Positions 49,601-58,893 of a stretch of 64,000 nucleotides of DNA are shown here, piece by piece; positions within the stretch are counted from its first letter, which is position 1, and each line of letters starts with the position of its first letter. The stretch lies in contig NMRB01000421.1 in NCBI GenBank assembly GCA_002633025.1, forward strand, positions 247,961 to 311,960, given 5' to 3'. A program made the position numbers and the translations under genes. The notes beneath the pieces were generated by a model. That model was not told where the DNA came from, did not search any database, and was given only the letters and a program-made list of their open reading frames with translations. Source of the stretch: Notospermus geniculatus. Lineage: Eukaryota; Nemertea; Pilidiophora; Heteronemertea; Lineidae.

Positions 49601-50480
49601 AGGTTCCTAACGTAAGATGAACTGCAAGTAATCCACAGCATCAGCATCCCTTAAGAACTGATTATAGGATTACTCCCTCTTGTACCCTTGTTGTGATTTA
49701 ACCTTTAAAATTCCAAGCAAATGGTTAAAGTCCTCTGGGATTTACAAGTTAACGTCAGCCTTCCATTTAAAAGCTGCTGCCTAGCCAGTCACCTCAAGCC
49801 CATTAAAGATACATGATTATTATTTCTGTATTCTCATGGGTGCATTAAGGACCATCGCTCGGTCACACGACATTTCTGAACGACTACCGTGCGTACGACT
49901 CGTACTTTATTGATATCGATGGAGTTGAGAGACTGAGATTTCTTGGAAGAAAACTGTAGTGATGAAGTGGTGCATGTACACAATTTAGTCGAAGAACTCT
50001 TTGAATCCTTCAACAACCTCCGAGTATTATCCAGGGCCCTGTTTCATAAAGTGACTTTAAGCTAATGGTACCTTTAACCAAATGGAAAATGCATTGAAGT
50101 TAATGGTACCATTAGCTTAAAGTCACTTTATGAAATAGGGGCCAGGTATACATGCATCACCAGAAACTAAAGCTGAATGTTGGGAAAATTTTTGAAAAGG
50201 TTGCCAGTGTACACAGACCTTTAAACATACATATGTGCGGTATTATTTTTGTCAGACGCGCATCTTACCTGAACTCTGACCTCCGGAAGTTGCACCTTAT
50301 TGGCCAGTTCTTCCCGACTGTAAACATCCGGGTAGTGTGACTTCTCGAACGCCCTCTCCAACTCGTGGAGTTGATATGTTGTGAACGTGGTTCGATTTCT
50401 TCTGTGTTTCTTTTTCGGCTGTTCGTCTTCTCCACTCGAATTATTTGCACCATCTAAACATTCTTTGTGCAAACTTTTAT
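34180..50480 (-). CDS. Rx: Retinal homeobox transcription factor (Rx/rax), two 3' exons
   Basis: Gene-level entry. Rx is a paired-like Q50 homeodomain protein; in animals it acts in eye-field and anterior neural specification. Seen here: exon 50480-50269 with a [20 protein letters not shown] start to the homeodomain, and exon 34650-34180 with [11 protein letters not shown], an LPLDPWM.PP motif, and an OAR domain near the C terminus. The intron splits the homeodomain after residue 46 (VQ|VW), the classical position in paired-class genes, and is 15.6 kb long. Homeodomain position 50 is Gln. The combination of [30 protein letters not shown] and a C-terminal OAR points to Rx rather than Arx, Alx or Otp. 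The 5' exon with the octapeptide was not found. Confidence 0.95.
35513..35932. mobile_element. TWA-flanked MITE, intact copy (locus 2)
   Basis: 420 bp, ends GGCCACACTTTTTTTATTTA and complement, continuing through ttggattacggat (about 33 bp). TTA at 35510-35512 and 35933-35935. The interior is T/A-rich with gattttttattccctccc-type blocks. PIF/Harbinger-type target. In the Rx intron. Confidence 0.8.
36271..36565. repeat. 36-bp minisatellite, 7-8 copies
   Basis: The phrase cagtcattgctttc recurs every 36 bp (about 36285, 36321, 36357, 36393, 36429, 36465) with a diverged end unit. Because 36 is a multiple of three, two frames stay open ([12 protein letters not shown] and [12 protein letters not shown] repeats); no gene is implied. 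A lone related word cgtcagccgtgacagc is at 37526-37541. Confidence 0.92.
37306..37432. mobile_element. ACCTTATTCAC hairpin MITE with CGG target duplication
   Basis: Ends accttattcacaaagccc and ...ttcgtgaataaggtcc, CGG at 37303-37305 and 37433-37435. Same family as 11915-12061 and 54784-54897 (interior aaatcctttgtcaggctg). Confidence 0.75.
42284..42386. mobile_element. GGCCCATATTCATAAAAC hairpin MITE with CAG target duplication
   Basis: Ends GGCCCATATTCATAAAACCT and complement. CAG at 42281-42283 and 42387-42389. 103 bp, single copy in the window. Confidence 0.75.
43314..43336 (+). repeat. (CCCTA) short array, about 5 units
   Basis: A run of CCCTA units. It is a 5-bp, not the 6-bp animal telomeric, repeat. 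Confidence 0.85.
43624..45270. repeat. 328-bp tandem array, four identical plus one diverged unit
   Basis: The unit gcggacagccaagcttggtc... starts at 43624, 43952, 44280 and 44608 (spacing exactly 328); by eye the four units are identical. A fifth, diverged unit spans about 44953-45270, preceded by an N at 44952 and by tttagcatcgtcgatgctga, which recurs at 45785. Each unit is open on both strands; the minus-strand frame ([20 protein letters not shown]... 73+ residues, preceded by an AG) looks protein-like but matches no family I know, and 328 is not a multiple of three. In the Rx intron. Confidence 0.93.
45271..47790. other. Rx intron, no gene recognised
   Basis: Unique sequence. 46840-46990 and 47150-47260 are rich in TAATTA/ATTAAC-type words and might be regulatory; no exons or mobile element ends were seen. 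Confidence 0.4.
47791..47854 (+). repeat. 32-bp perfect tandem duplication
   Basis: tatgcactttggcatcctgc + aatttggggtgg occurs twice in a row (47791-47822, 47823-47854). Confidence 0.95.
48311..48417. mobile_element. GGGCCGTATGC hairpin MITE with CAG target duplication
   Basis: 107 bp, ends GGGCCGTATGCAAAAAAACA and complement, arms catcttaagtgtaaaa. CAG at 48308-48310 and 48418-48420. Same family as 58927-59036. Confidence 0.82.
48611..48721. mobile_element. Hairpin element related to the TTCATAAA families
   Basis: Ends tcagatgaataaagactagt and ...tagtctttattcatatga with inner arms taaatgcttta/taaagcattt. The aaatgcttt/aaagcattt arms resemble those at 26560-26674. Confidence 0.6.
50035..50142. 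mobile_element. GGCCCTGTTTCATAAAG hairpin MITE with CAG target duplication (copy a)
   Basis: Ends GGCCCTGTTTCATAAAGTGA and complement-like ...tcactttatgaaataggggc. CAG at 50032-50034 and 50143-50145. It lies 126 bp from the 3' edge of the Rx homeodomain exon, in the intron. Confidence 0.8.
50269..50480 (-). CDS. Rx: Rx internal exon: homeodomain residues 1-46
   Basis: 212 bp. Two bases of a split codon, then 70 codons: an acidic/Asn-Ser linker ([21 protein letters not shown]), the basic KKKH, and the first 46 homeodomain residues up to LPEVRVQ. The acceptor is TACTTCTTGCAG (ending 50481), the donor CAG|GTAAGA, phase 0. No methionine is needed because the exon is internal (phase 1 at its 5' side). 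The ANKVQLPEV stretch differs slightly from the commoner A.KVNLPEV of other Rx proteins. Confidence 0.96.
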
Positions 50481-50584
50481 CTGCAAGAAGTATATATTAA
50501 AAATATCAGCACATTCCGTATTAGTGGTGGATTTGACCATTAAAGCATATTGACGTCATTACTACAAGTTGATTACATCACTAC

Positions 50585-50658
50585 TTTTGTTGATGACGTC
50601 ATCACTGGAGTCGGTGATGTCATTATCATTGCAGCTGCTGTTGTTCGGACTCCTAACC
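50585..50658 (-). CDS. Candidate short Rx exon upstream of the homeodomain exon
   Basis: Read on the minus strand, an acceptor ATTTCAG (50660-50659) is followed by an open stretch VRSPNNSSCNDNDITDSSDD and a GTAGTG donor at 50584. It ends in phase 1, which fits the phase of the next exon and would create Asn at the junction. The Asn/Asp/Ser-rich composition fits the linker before an Rx homeodomain. Against it: a weak donor and a 104-bp intron in a gene with very long introns. It remains a guess. Confidence 0.22.
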
Positions 50659-50765
50659 CTGAAATCCGAAGAAAATCATGCAAATTGACTGGCAACACAT
50701 AGAGAGGCAACTCGAAGTACGAAAACTCTCAAGATGAGCAGCGCCTGTAGTCGATGTTGTCAAAG

Positions 50766-51140
50766 GTCAGTATTCTAGAAGCTTCCTTAACTCTGAGGTT
50801 TACCTTTAGCTACTGTTTGCAGGGCAGAATGCAAAAGATTAAAGTGGAACTTAGAGTTAAAGCTGACGTGAACGAACAAAAAGCCCTCATGCGACGAGAA
50901 AGAGAATTGCAAACGCCCTGCAAACACCTCATACGAAGGCTCAGAACATGATATACCCCACGACGCAAGGAGGGCGCCACCTTATTTGCCTTCAAGCAAC
51001 AGAGCTGTCAACATCTCTGGATACCTCTTACACTACTCAAAGAAAAAAAATTGTAGTCATTTAGACGGGATTCGAACCGTCGACCTTCTGATTTGTAATC
51101 TACCACTCTATCCACTTGGTCAACGAGCCAGCTGACAGAG
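50766..51140 (-). mobile_element. tRNA-headed SINE-like unit, left arm
   Basis: Read on the minus strand: a tRNA-like head with A box TTGACCAAGTGG (near 51112-51123) and perfect B box GGTTCGAATCC (51078-51068), a T-rich linker, then a body of about 270 bp ending near tctagaatactgacc. The body (ggcgccctcc, ggggtatatcatgttctgag, ggtgtttgcagggcgtttgc, gtcgcatg) is shared with the right unit. The head folds poorly as a tRNA. Confidence 0.68.
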
Positions 51141-51221
51141 ATGTGATTTGTACTGTTTGTCATAGACGTAGGCCTTCGACTGACGTAATAATACTATACG
51201 AATAAGAGAAAACATGAGAAG

Positions 51222-51574
51222 TCTTCCAACTAATTCGGTGGCCGAATGGGGAAGACGGTGGAACAGAGATAACAAGGCGCGGGTTCGATTCCCAGCTGGG
51301 TCAAACTTTTTTCTTTCAAAAAAAGTGTTCAGCAGGAGTTCACCAGAGGATGTTGACACCCCGACAGCTCGAAGACAAATATGGTGGCGCCCTCCTAGCG
51401 TGGGGTATATCATGTTCTGAGCCTTCGTTTGAGGTGTTTGCAGGGCGTTTGCAATTCTCTTTCTCGTCGCATGGCGGCTTTTTGTTCGTTCACGTCAGCT
51501 TTAAGGAGGCTTCTTAGCATACTGGCCTAGAAGCCTCCTTAACTCTAAGGTTTTAAGGAGGATCTAGAATACGG
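51222..51574 (+). mobile_element. tRNA-headed SINE-like unit, right arm
   Basis: A box TGGCCGAATGG (51239-51249) and B box GGTTCGATTCC (51282-51292), then a T-rich stretch and the same body as the left unit, ending at ggatctagaatacggccc. The head sequence differs from the left head although the bodies are highly similar. The tail holds a small extra palindrome (agaagcctccttaactct / aaggttttaaggaggatct). Confidence 0.68.
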
Positions 51575-54535
51575 CCCAAAGTCTTCCTCTTCTACTCCCC
51601 CTGAATGAACTTTGCCCCTATCCAATGGAAGCTTTCCTTCTCAATTTCATATGTATTTTTACTCAGTTCAGACACCTCAGAAATCCTTTTTACATGGTAC
51701 GGCATGAAAGGGAATATGCACCGCATTGGTACCGTCAAATTAAGAAACCATCGATGACTTCTACACAGTGACAGACTGGTTGATAAACTCACTTATCTCC
51801 ATTACGGTTTACTCGACGATCAGCAAGAGATGGTAGACCACAACCCTTTAAATGAGAGTCATTAACTGTCTCTATCTTTGTAGTAACATTCAGCTCAATT
51901 TAGCTACGAATCAGCGCCACAATGCCGGGCTAAATGAGTGTCTTATTATATTATCTCGCTTGTCTCTAGAGGCCCATGACTTTTGTGCAGATGAAAGCTA
52001 GAGCAGATGGCAAGGCGAGGGGAGGTAAGGAGCTTTCTTCGAGGCTGGTTTCGCTGGTGTCAGAAACTCTACGCGTCAGAAGAAACCCTGAGGCCCTGTG
52101 CACTTGAAGAAGAATGGTAAACAGGAGCCGTGCGTCGTCATTGGCAATATTCAAAGACGTTCGTTACACTCGATCTCTTAAAGGGGAACTGAGCAGTTTG
52201 CCAACCAAATTGAGCTACCTACAGCTCCAAATGCCTTATGATATCACTTCGGGACCCACAATAGTTTGATTTGAAAATCTCTACCCGTTTCCGAAAAAAT
52301 AACCAAAATGTAATTTTCGAATTCAAATTTCCCGCTCTTTTCACACATTTGAGTGATGTCATAGAGAGAACCATTACAGTACCGTGACCATTGCAAAATG
52401 TGCTATATCTGTATCTAAGACCGCTGGAAAGAATATATTTCTAATGTCAACCATCACCGTGACTGGAAATCAATTACTATTTAGCCATGTGGGGAATCTT
52501 CACACTTGAAATTCAGTTGAAAATTCTGAAATAATTGAAAATACCACATTTAGAGATTTCGATATCTTGGTCAATCCCGACAGTTGTTGAATAATAATAC
52601 CCATCCTGAGACAGTTAGTGTTTACTTTGGACTTTACCTTCTAAATCAACACTTTGAGTCTGAAAGTGCGCTTGACAGGCGCTCTAGGATATAGATTTAG
52701 TACATTTTACAATGGATGACTATAGAAATGGTAGGTGTGACATCACTAATTGAGCGGGAAATTTGAATTCTGAGAAATGCATTTCTGTGTGTAGTTTGAA
52801 AATGAGCTGATATTTTTTCACCAAATTTTTGCCAGCTATAGAGTGATGTCATACCCATTTGGAACAGCAAAAATATTCATTATATATGAAGGTGTCAGCT
52901 CCTCTTTAACGCTGGCTAAGAGCAACATCATGGAACTGCAAAATCATCAGTATATGAATCTGTCTGGACAGATCTACCCCATGCATCGATATCATAATTT
53001 TTACCTGCCAATAATTGCCAAGTAGATATTAGCATTCACTAATCATTTAAAAGAGAGATATTTAAACATCTAAATCTTCGACACATTTGGGTGTTAACAC
53101 GAGTATGCACGAAACGAATAAACAAATAATCGTATGGAATTAGTTCGAACGAATTACTATTACCATTTGAAACGAACAATTTTGTGTATCTAAATGTATA
53201 CATAAAGTGCTTAATACCACGTTTGTAGTTCGTCTTTAAGTAGGAAACGGTTGGATCCATGACGGTGAAAGTAGCTTACAGAACGATTATCATATACTGA
53301 AAAACATCCATCATCGACAAAAAGCGTTGAGAAAATCCGATAGTGCAATTATTATTGTCACCAAACAGCCTCTGTGGCCAACAATCGAAAAACTCTTTTT
53401 TTCTTCAGCGCGAGGCGAAATCTTTTGTAACGTGAAATGATAATCCGGACATTTTCTACATATCCTTAAGACATATGTAATACCTATTATTTACCTGATA
53501 GAGGTGACAAAGGAGCAATTATAACGCTCTCTTCAGCGCGGGCCATAAGCTTTAAGAAGTAGCGCAGGATCGGTCAGATCTGCTATCGTTCACTTAGCAT
53601 ACATTACCAGCTTAAATCTCCCTTAGACCTAAACATCCTAAGCACAAAACCTTGATTAGTATTGCATTTATATTTTTATCTGTTCGCAAAAGTAACCGAC
53701 AATAGTTCCGTCTGTCAGTTTCTTTGCAAAATCTCAACATAAGTAGCTTTATTAAAGAATTAGATACAGTATTTTGTCCGTTTTAAAGTGGGTGAAATTG
53801 TGATTCCTCCGGGTGCGAATGAACCACAATACACTTTACGAGGACACTACAGAAATCCACACGTGTATTTAAACCATTTCTTTAGGCGGTATTGGAAAAG
53901 GAGAGTGCTCTATCCTGTTATGGCAAGATTATGTTGTTATGCTGAGTTGCTGGACTGGGCTGACCTCCCATTTCACCATTTGTAAAAAAGCCCTCTATCC
54001 ACATGTAGCCTACAGTTGTAGCAAGATACGCAAATGTGTTACATAATTAATCTCCAAGATGGGTTTCAAAATTGATATTAACTAATGATGACACAAAGTG
54101 CGGTATGTCTTAATCACTGGGGATGAAATCGACAACCCTCTAATTACCTGCCTAACGTCCATCAACTCGATCGGATTCTGAGCAGGGCTAATCAAGACTT
54201 CGTGCTCTCACGAAAATGACGTTTTCGTGTGAATTTGTGAAAACGTGGCTGACCCTAAGCTGCTTATCGTTGGTCGCCTGATCACAACTAGAAACCATTA
54301 GAAAATTATTAGTTAAGCAGTCTTAAGCTTGCCAAGGAAATTGTGTCGTTCTCTCGGGAGTTGGAACTCTCTGTGGACGACAGACACGCTTGCTGTTTGT
54401 TCGTTCTTGCAGAATACCAAGGCGGTTTACCTTTCTTTATGACTTCTTTGGAGTTGAGAGCATGATGTAGCTGAGAGCATGATGTATGAGCTAGTGTTCA
54501 CCCATACGAAAGCTCAGAGGGATCATCCAATGTTC
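51575..54535. other. No gene recognised
   Basis: Unique sequence upstream of the known Rx exons; scanned on the minus strand for an octapeptide-coding 5' exon (HSI.AILG) without success. No mobile element ends seen. Confidence 0.4.
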
Positions 54536-54783
54536 AATCTTGAACCCCAGACTTCAATCTTCAAGCTTGAACCTGGACTCCAATCTTCAAGCTTGAACCT
54601 GGACTTCAATCTTCAAGCTTGAACCTGGGCTTCAATCTTCAAGCTTGAATCTGGACTTCAATCTTCAAACTTGAATCTGGACATCAATCTTCAAGCTTGA
54701 ATCTGGACTTCAATTTTCAAGCTTGAACCTGGACTTCAATCTTCAAGCTTGAACATGGACTTCAATCTTCAAGCTTGAACCTG
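54536..54783. repeat. 26-bp minisatellite centred on AAGCTT
   Basis: About nine or ten units of gaacctggacttcaatcttc+aagctt. The array is cut by the hairpin element that follows; one more ggacttcaacgacttca-like unit resumes at 54899, and aagcttgaag units in the opposite sense lie at 54960-55005. Confidence 0.9.
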
Positions 54784-54897
54784 GGGCTTTATGGAGTGCG
54801 TAATCTACTGTCCATTTGCGGACAACCTATTGTTCACTATCAGCCTGACAAAGGATTTGCGCGTCCTTGAAGTGCGGGGGCTTTGTGAATAAGTTCC
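54784..54897. mobile_element. Hairpin MITE inserted in the 26-bp minisatellite, CTG target duplication
   Basis: CTG at 54781-54783 and 54898-54900. The interior gacaaaggatttgcgcgtcc is the reverse complement of the interior at 37306-37432. The flanks are minisatellite units on both sides (gaacctg | ... | ctggacttcaa), so the insertion is clean. Confidence 0.75.
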
Positions 54898-54900
54898 CTG

Positions 54901-57278
54901 GACTTCAACGACTTCATGATTGAGTGAATCTACGACATCAGGTTTGAAGACTGTAGTCCAAGCTCAAGCTTGAAGTTTGAAATTCAGGTTCAAGCTTGAA
55001 GACAGAATATTGAAGAGTCTTCTGGAAAGGTGTACATTTACAAAAGGCCTGTGCAAGAAATTCATGACTGGTCGCTAACTGCTTCTTATTCAGATAGTCC
55101 TTTAATTGAAGCTTTCCTGGTAGAATAAGGGGCCCCACCCCTGAAGCATCGGCGACCACGGGCTGGCTGCGTTCACCTCTGCCCCTTGGTTAACAATGGG
55201 TAATTTCGAGTGTTAGACCTGTTTGTAAAGTAAACGATGCAAACTGCCATCCTTTCATAACAAATACTGAAGAGGTTTGGAGCAAACTTCCAAAGAAGGA
55301 CTGGACTGGCTCGATTGTGTTTGAATAGACTGTTTTAAAATATGATAGGTCCAATCGTGTTTACAAATATCGAGGAAGATAAAGGGAGGGGTGTGCGATT
55401 CCCACCGAGTTACAAAGAGTGCTTCCCCTTCCTTGTTTGGGGCATCAAAAGGGACAAACCCTACCATCACTGCAGAGCACCGTTATCAACTCATAAAACA
55501 TTTTCATAATGGAACTAATCACAATATGAGTACCGCAAAGAATCAATTCTTAAGGGGCGTTAACAAACAGCATCCTTGGGTACGCCATAAAACCCATCAC
55601 TGCAACAATTTCGCAAAGGGAAGAATTCTTTGGAGTCTCTTGAGGTGTTGGGAAAACTATCGTAGGTAGAACATGGTGATATGGAAAAAGAACAACTCGT
55701 CGTTCTTCAGTTTTTAACAAATTTAGGAAAGACAAGGACGTGGTGACGGTTGTATTTTTGGCAGTGACGAGCCTCGAAGTTTTGCTTTTGCTGTCAATTC
55801 AGCTGTCGAGAAGCTTTTATCAAAACCAAGGAGGGGTCCATAAGGGTCTTCTTTAGGTCTCGCTTCAAAATGGAAAACCTATTAAGAAACACCATGACCA
55901 CTTGATGAGATTTGGTATTCAAGAAAAGACAAGGTGGAACTGTTTTGATGTGATATGCAATCAAAAACGCAAAACTGTTGGCTTTCAATTCGCGAAAGAA
56001 CAACTGCGAAGACGTTAATTGGCAAAGTGCAAGACGGGTCTTTCAAGTTGGAGTGGCTACTCTTCTATGATTTCATACGTGGGGAACTAAATTAGTGAAT
56101 TAGGTGAGAGCCAAGATGTGTTCACCATTCAGGGTACCAACCGGGATGTAGCACCATTGAGATATGTGGACTTTGACATGGTAATTTTGGGAGGGTTAGG
56201 TTCGTTGCCCATGGTTCGTCTTGCCCGGGGCGACGTTCCAAGCTATTGCTACATGGGAAACCGCCAGAGGCATTTTGGCTCCAAGAAAGGATCATAGCGG
56301 TGGACCATCTGGTTAAGTTAATGACTACCACTACATTATGACGGCCAGATTGAGAAAGCTATAATACATTTACAAAGAGGCTAATTGGGCCTGGTAATGA
56401 TGGTGTCGGGTGGAGATGGGTGAACGGCTGCATTGAGGACACAGAGACGTTACGAGAGGCTGCGTCTTGCCGATGGAGCCTTCAGCCTCCTGGACTTTTC
56501 AGGATGGACAATGTAGTCTAGTGTGGGGAGGGGTGGTCCATTTTCTTTCAAACGTTTCGGCTGCTAAGAAATAATTGCAATTAGCCATGATTGCTAGGGC
56601 CGTGCACCCTCGAAAGTGCCTTCAATCAAGTCATTAAAGTGCATGCTGCGTTTTGTAGCTTTTTTTCACAAACATGTGCGCCTGAATTCAAAGAAAGCTT
56701 CTCGTCGAACGACGGGATGTTGGATTTTGTTGTAGTCATCTCACAGCATTTGTGAGTTGCTGCCATGACTCTGTGTATATTGCAGGCTACTTTGTTTTTG
56801 CTAATTTCCCTGTTTCCCCTACCCCTTCTATGTAAACTCCCCGCCATTATTGTACCAAGGGCCAAAAATGCCACCTGGCCTCGGCCCTTTCCCATGTATT
56901 ACTCCTATGTGTTTGTGGCAAATAAATTTCTTTCATTCATTCACTTGTGAGTGAGTTTCTTGTGAGGCGTACGACATTAGGTACGGTAGGTTCCCATACC
57001 CCTCAGATGACGTGTCACAATTTGCCTCTAGTTCAGCCCAAGAAGTCTTTGCATGCTGATTAGGCCTACATGTACATTTTGGATTTTACGACAGCAACTA
57101 GCGCGAATCACATCCTTGGTGGTACAAATGTGCTATTCTATCACGAAAAAGTATATCGTGGTTTCACATCTATAACATCAGTTCATTGGCATGAAGCAAC
57201 AACGCCTACTCTGATGCAGCGAATGATCAATAAAGACTGATTTTGATCAATAGCATACCGCTTAATTTCTAGTTTTAC
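54901..57278. other. No gene recognised
   Basis: Minisatellite remnants to about 55010, then unique sequence. Several 60-90 codon frames without domain character. Confidence 0.4.
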
Positions 57279-58815
57279 CATCAAAGGTCGGACAGAAGTC
57301 AGATAACAACTGGACTTTACTGTGTGAGCACATTTGTCGAAGTTGAGAGAGGGACAAAAGCAGGGTGGGACAAACAAATGGAAATCGACAAGTCCGACGT
57401 CATTCGGGCAGTTCGCTATATATTGGCTGTCACGGCTGGCGCTTTCAAAGAAAGGCATCTGACTTTAACGTCCTACATGAACCTTTTTTGCGTACTCTCG
57501 GTGGGTCAAGTTCGAATGAATTTTTCCCTAGAATTATGTCACGAATAAATTAGCATATTTACATTGTTGAAGTCGTTCACAGTACGGTTTTTAGCCCAAC
57601 GATTTTGACTGACAAAATCCTTGATATCTCGCTTACTACTAAACATAATTTCATGAAACAAACAGCAAAAATGCAGTTCTGTCTGAATGCTGTACAAAGC
57701 TGAAAAAGAGTGAGAATTTATTTTTGTGGGGCACATAGGACTTTAAGCTGGATCAGTTGGAACTGGTGTGTGAAATCGGGTGACAGGGTGGTAGTACACT
57801 CACACGTACATGTACATAGCCTAAGGCCTAGTGGCGTTATCGCTACATGGTTGACTTTAGCAAAATACTTCCCCTACATGAGTCAGAATAAAGTACGGTG
57901 TGATATCACATATAATCTACTTTCATTCATCCATACAACAATTAGTTGACAATCTAAAGAGCGATTTACTGTAATTGAAAGTACAAACAGGCAAAATCGC
58001 TTTGCTTTATATTGACAGATGGCCGGGTGATGATATCAGTAGCTCTTGGTCGACAAAAGACCAACCTAGTCACGGAATCCCACATTCTGCACAAAGACTG
58101 GCCGGGTTGGTATGTCATTATCGTTACAGATTGAATAGCATCATAAGCTTATAATAAGAGGAAGATGGGGATTGAGGCTGCGTGATACTAGAGGTCCAAT
58201 GATGTCCAACTCATAGAAGGTCATTATCGCGAACTTGAAGAAATCATCTTTGGGTGGGTCTGTTTCACCTTTAGTTTACATGAATTACCAGTGTGCTTTT
58301 GTGAAAGATGCACGTGCACTACATTGGCAACTGGGGGGACTTTACTGGAGAGTTGATGAAAGAAACGTTCCAACGTAACTTGAACGAAGATCGTGAACGT
58401 CAACCACAGGCAGTGCAGATAAAACTTCGTCTTGTAACGCGAAAGTCACAGCCACCAGAAGACAATTGGTTAACTGAATTCCCAGGAGAGGTGAAAAGAA
58501 ATAACGTACAACGAGCACAGAAATTGTATATAGACTTTTGTCAAGTTAACGGGAACTCGCGGTTCAATCAATTACCACATCGCGAAGATTGAGTGAGGTA
58601 CTGATCTCAGTAAATCTTAATCTCGCCTTTCGACTGCACCACTTAATGATCAAGAATGACACCGACCTAACCGCTCAACCATTGCCAATTTACTTTAATT
58701 TCGTAATTGTAGTAATCCAGAATCGTGATCTCTGATTGACATTACGAATTGACGTTATGAGTCGTGATTGGATCCATTTCTCATCATTTGATTGCTGTTT
58801 CTCAAGAAATGAAAG
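57279..58815. repeat. Second tandem segmental duplication, copy A
   Basis: Matches 58894-60243. Shares catcaaaggtcggacag at the start and tttctcaagaaatgaaag at the end, where an N (58816) follows immediately. Copy A has about 285 bp (57465-57750) missing from copy B and a patch at 58262-58540 in which the copies differ markedly. Confidence 0.9.
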
Positions 58816-58893
58816 NTTACTTTTTCTACCACGCACTCACATTAGGAAACGGACAAGCGCAAAGCGCAAAACGGCAAAGTATGAATCCACCGG

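Larger units (their letters stand above)
34651..50268 (-). other. Rx: 15.6-kb intron splitting the Rx homeodomain
   Basis: Donor CAG|GTAAGA at 50268, acceptor TTTCAG at 34651. No exon of another gene was recognised inside. It holds a Harbinger-like MITE (35513-35932), a 36-bp minisatellite (36271-36565), several CNG-flanked hairpin elements, a 328-bp tandem array (43624-45270) and long unique stretches. AT-rich homeodomain-type words (TAATTA, ATTAA) are frequent at 41690-41860, 42990-43020, 46840-46990 and 47150-47260, which could be developmental enhancers; this is inference from composition only. Confidence 0.85.
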
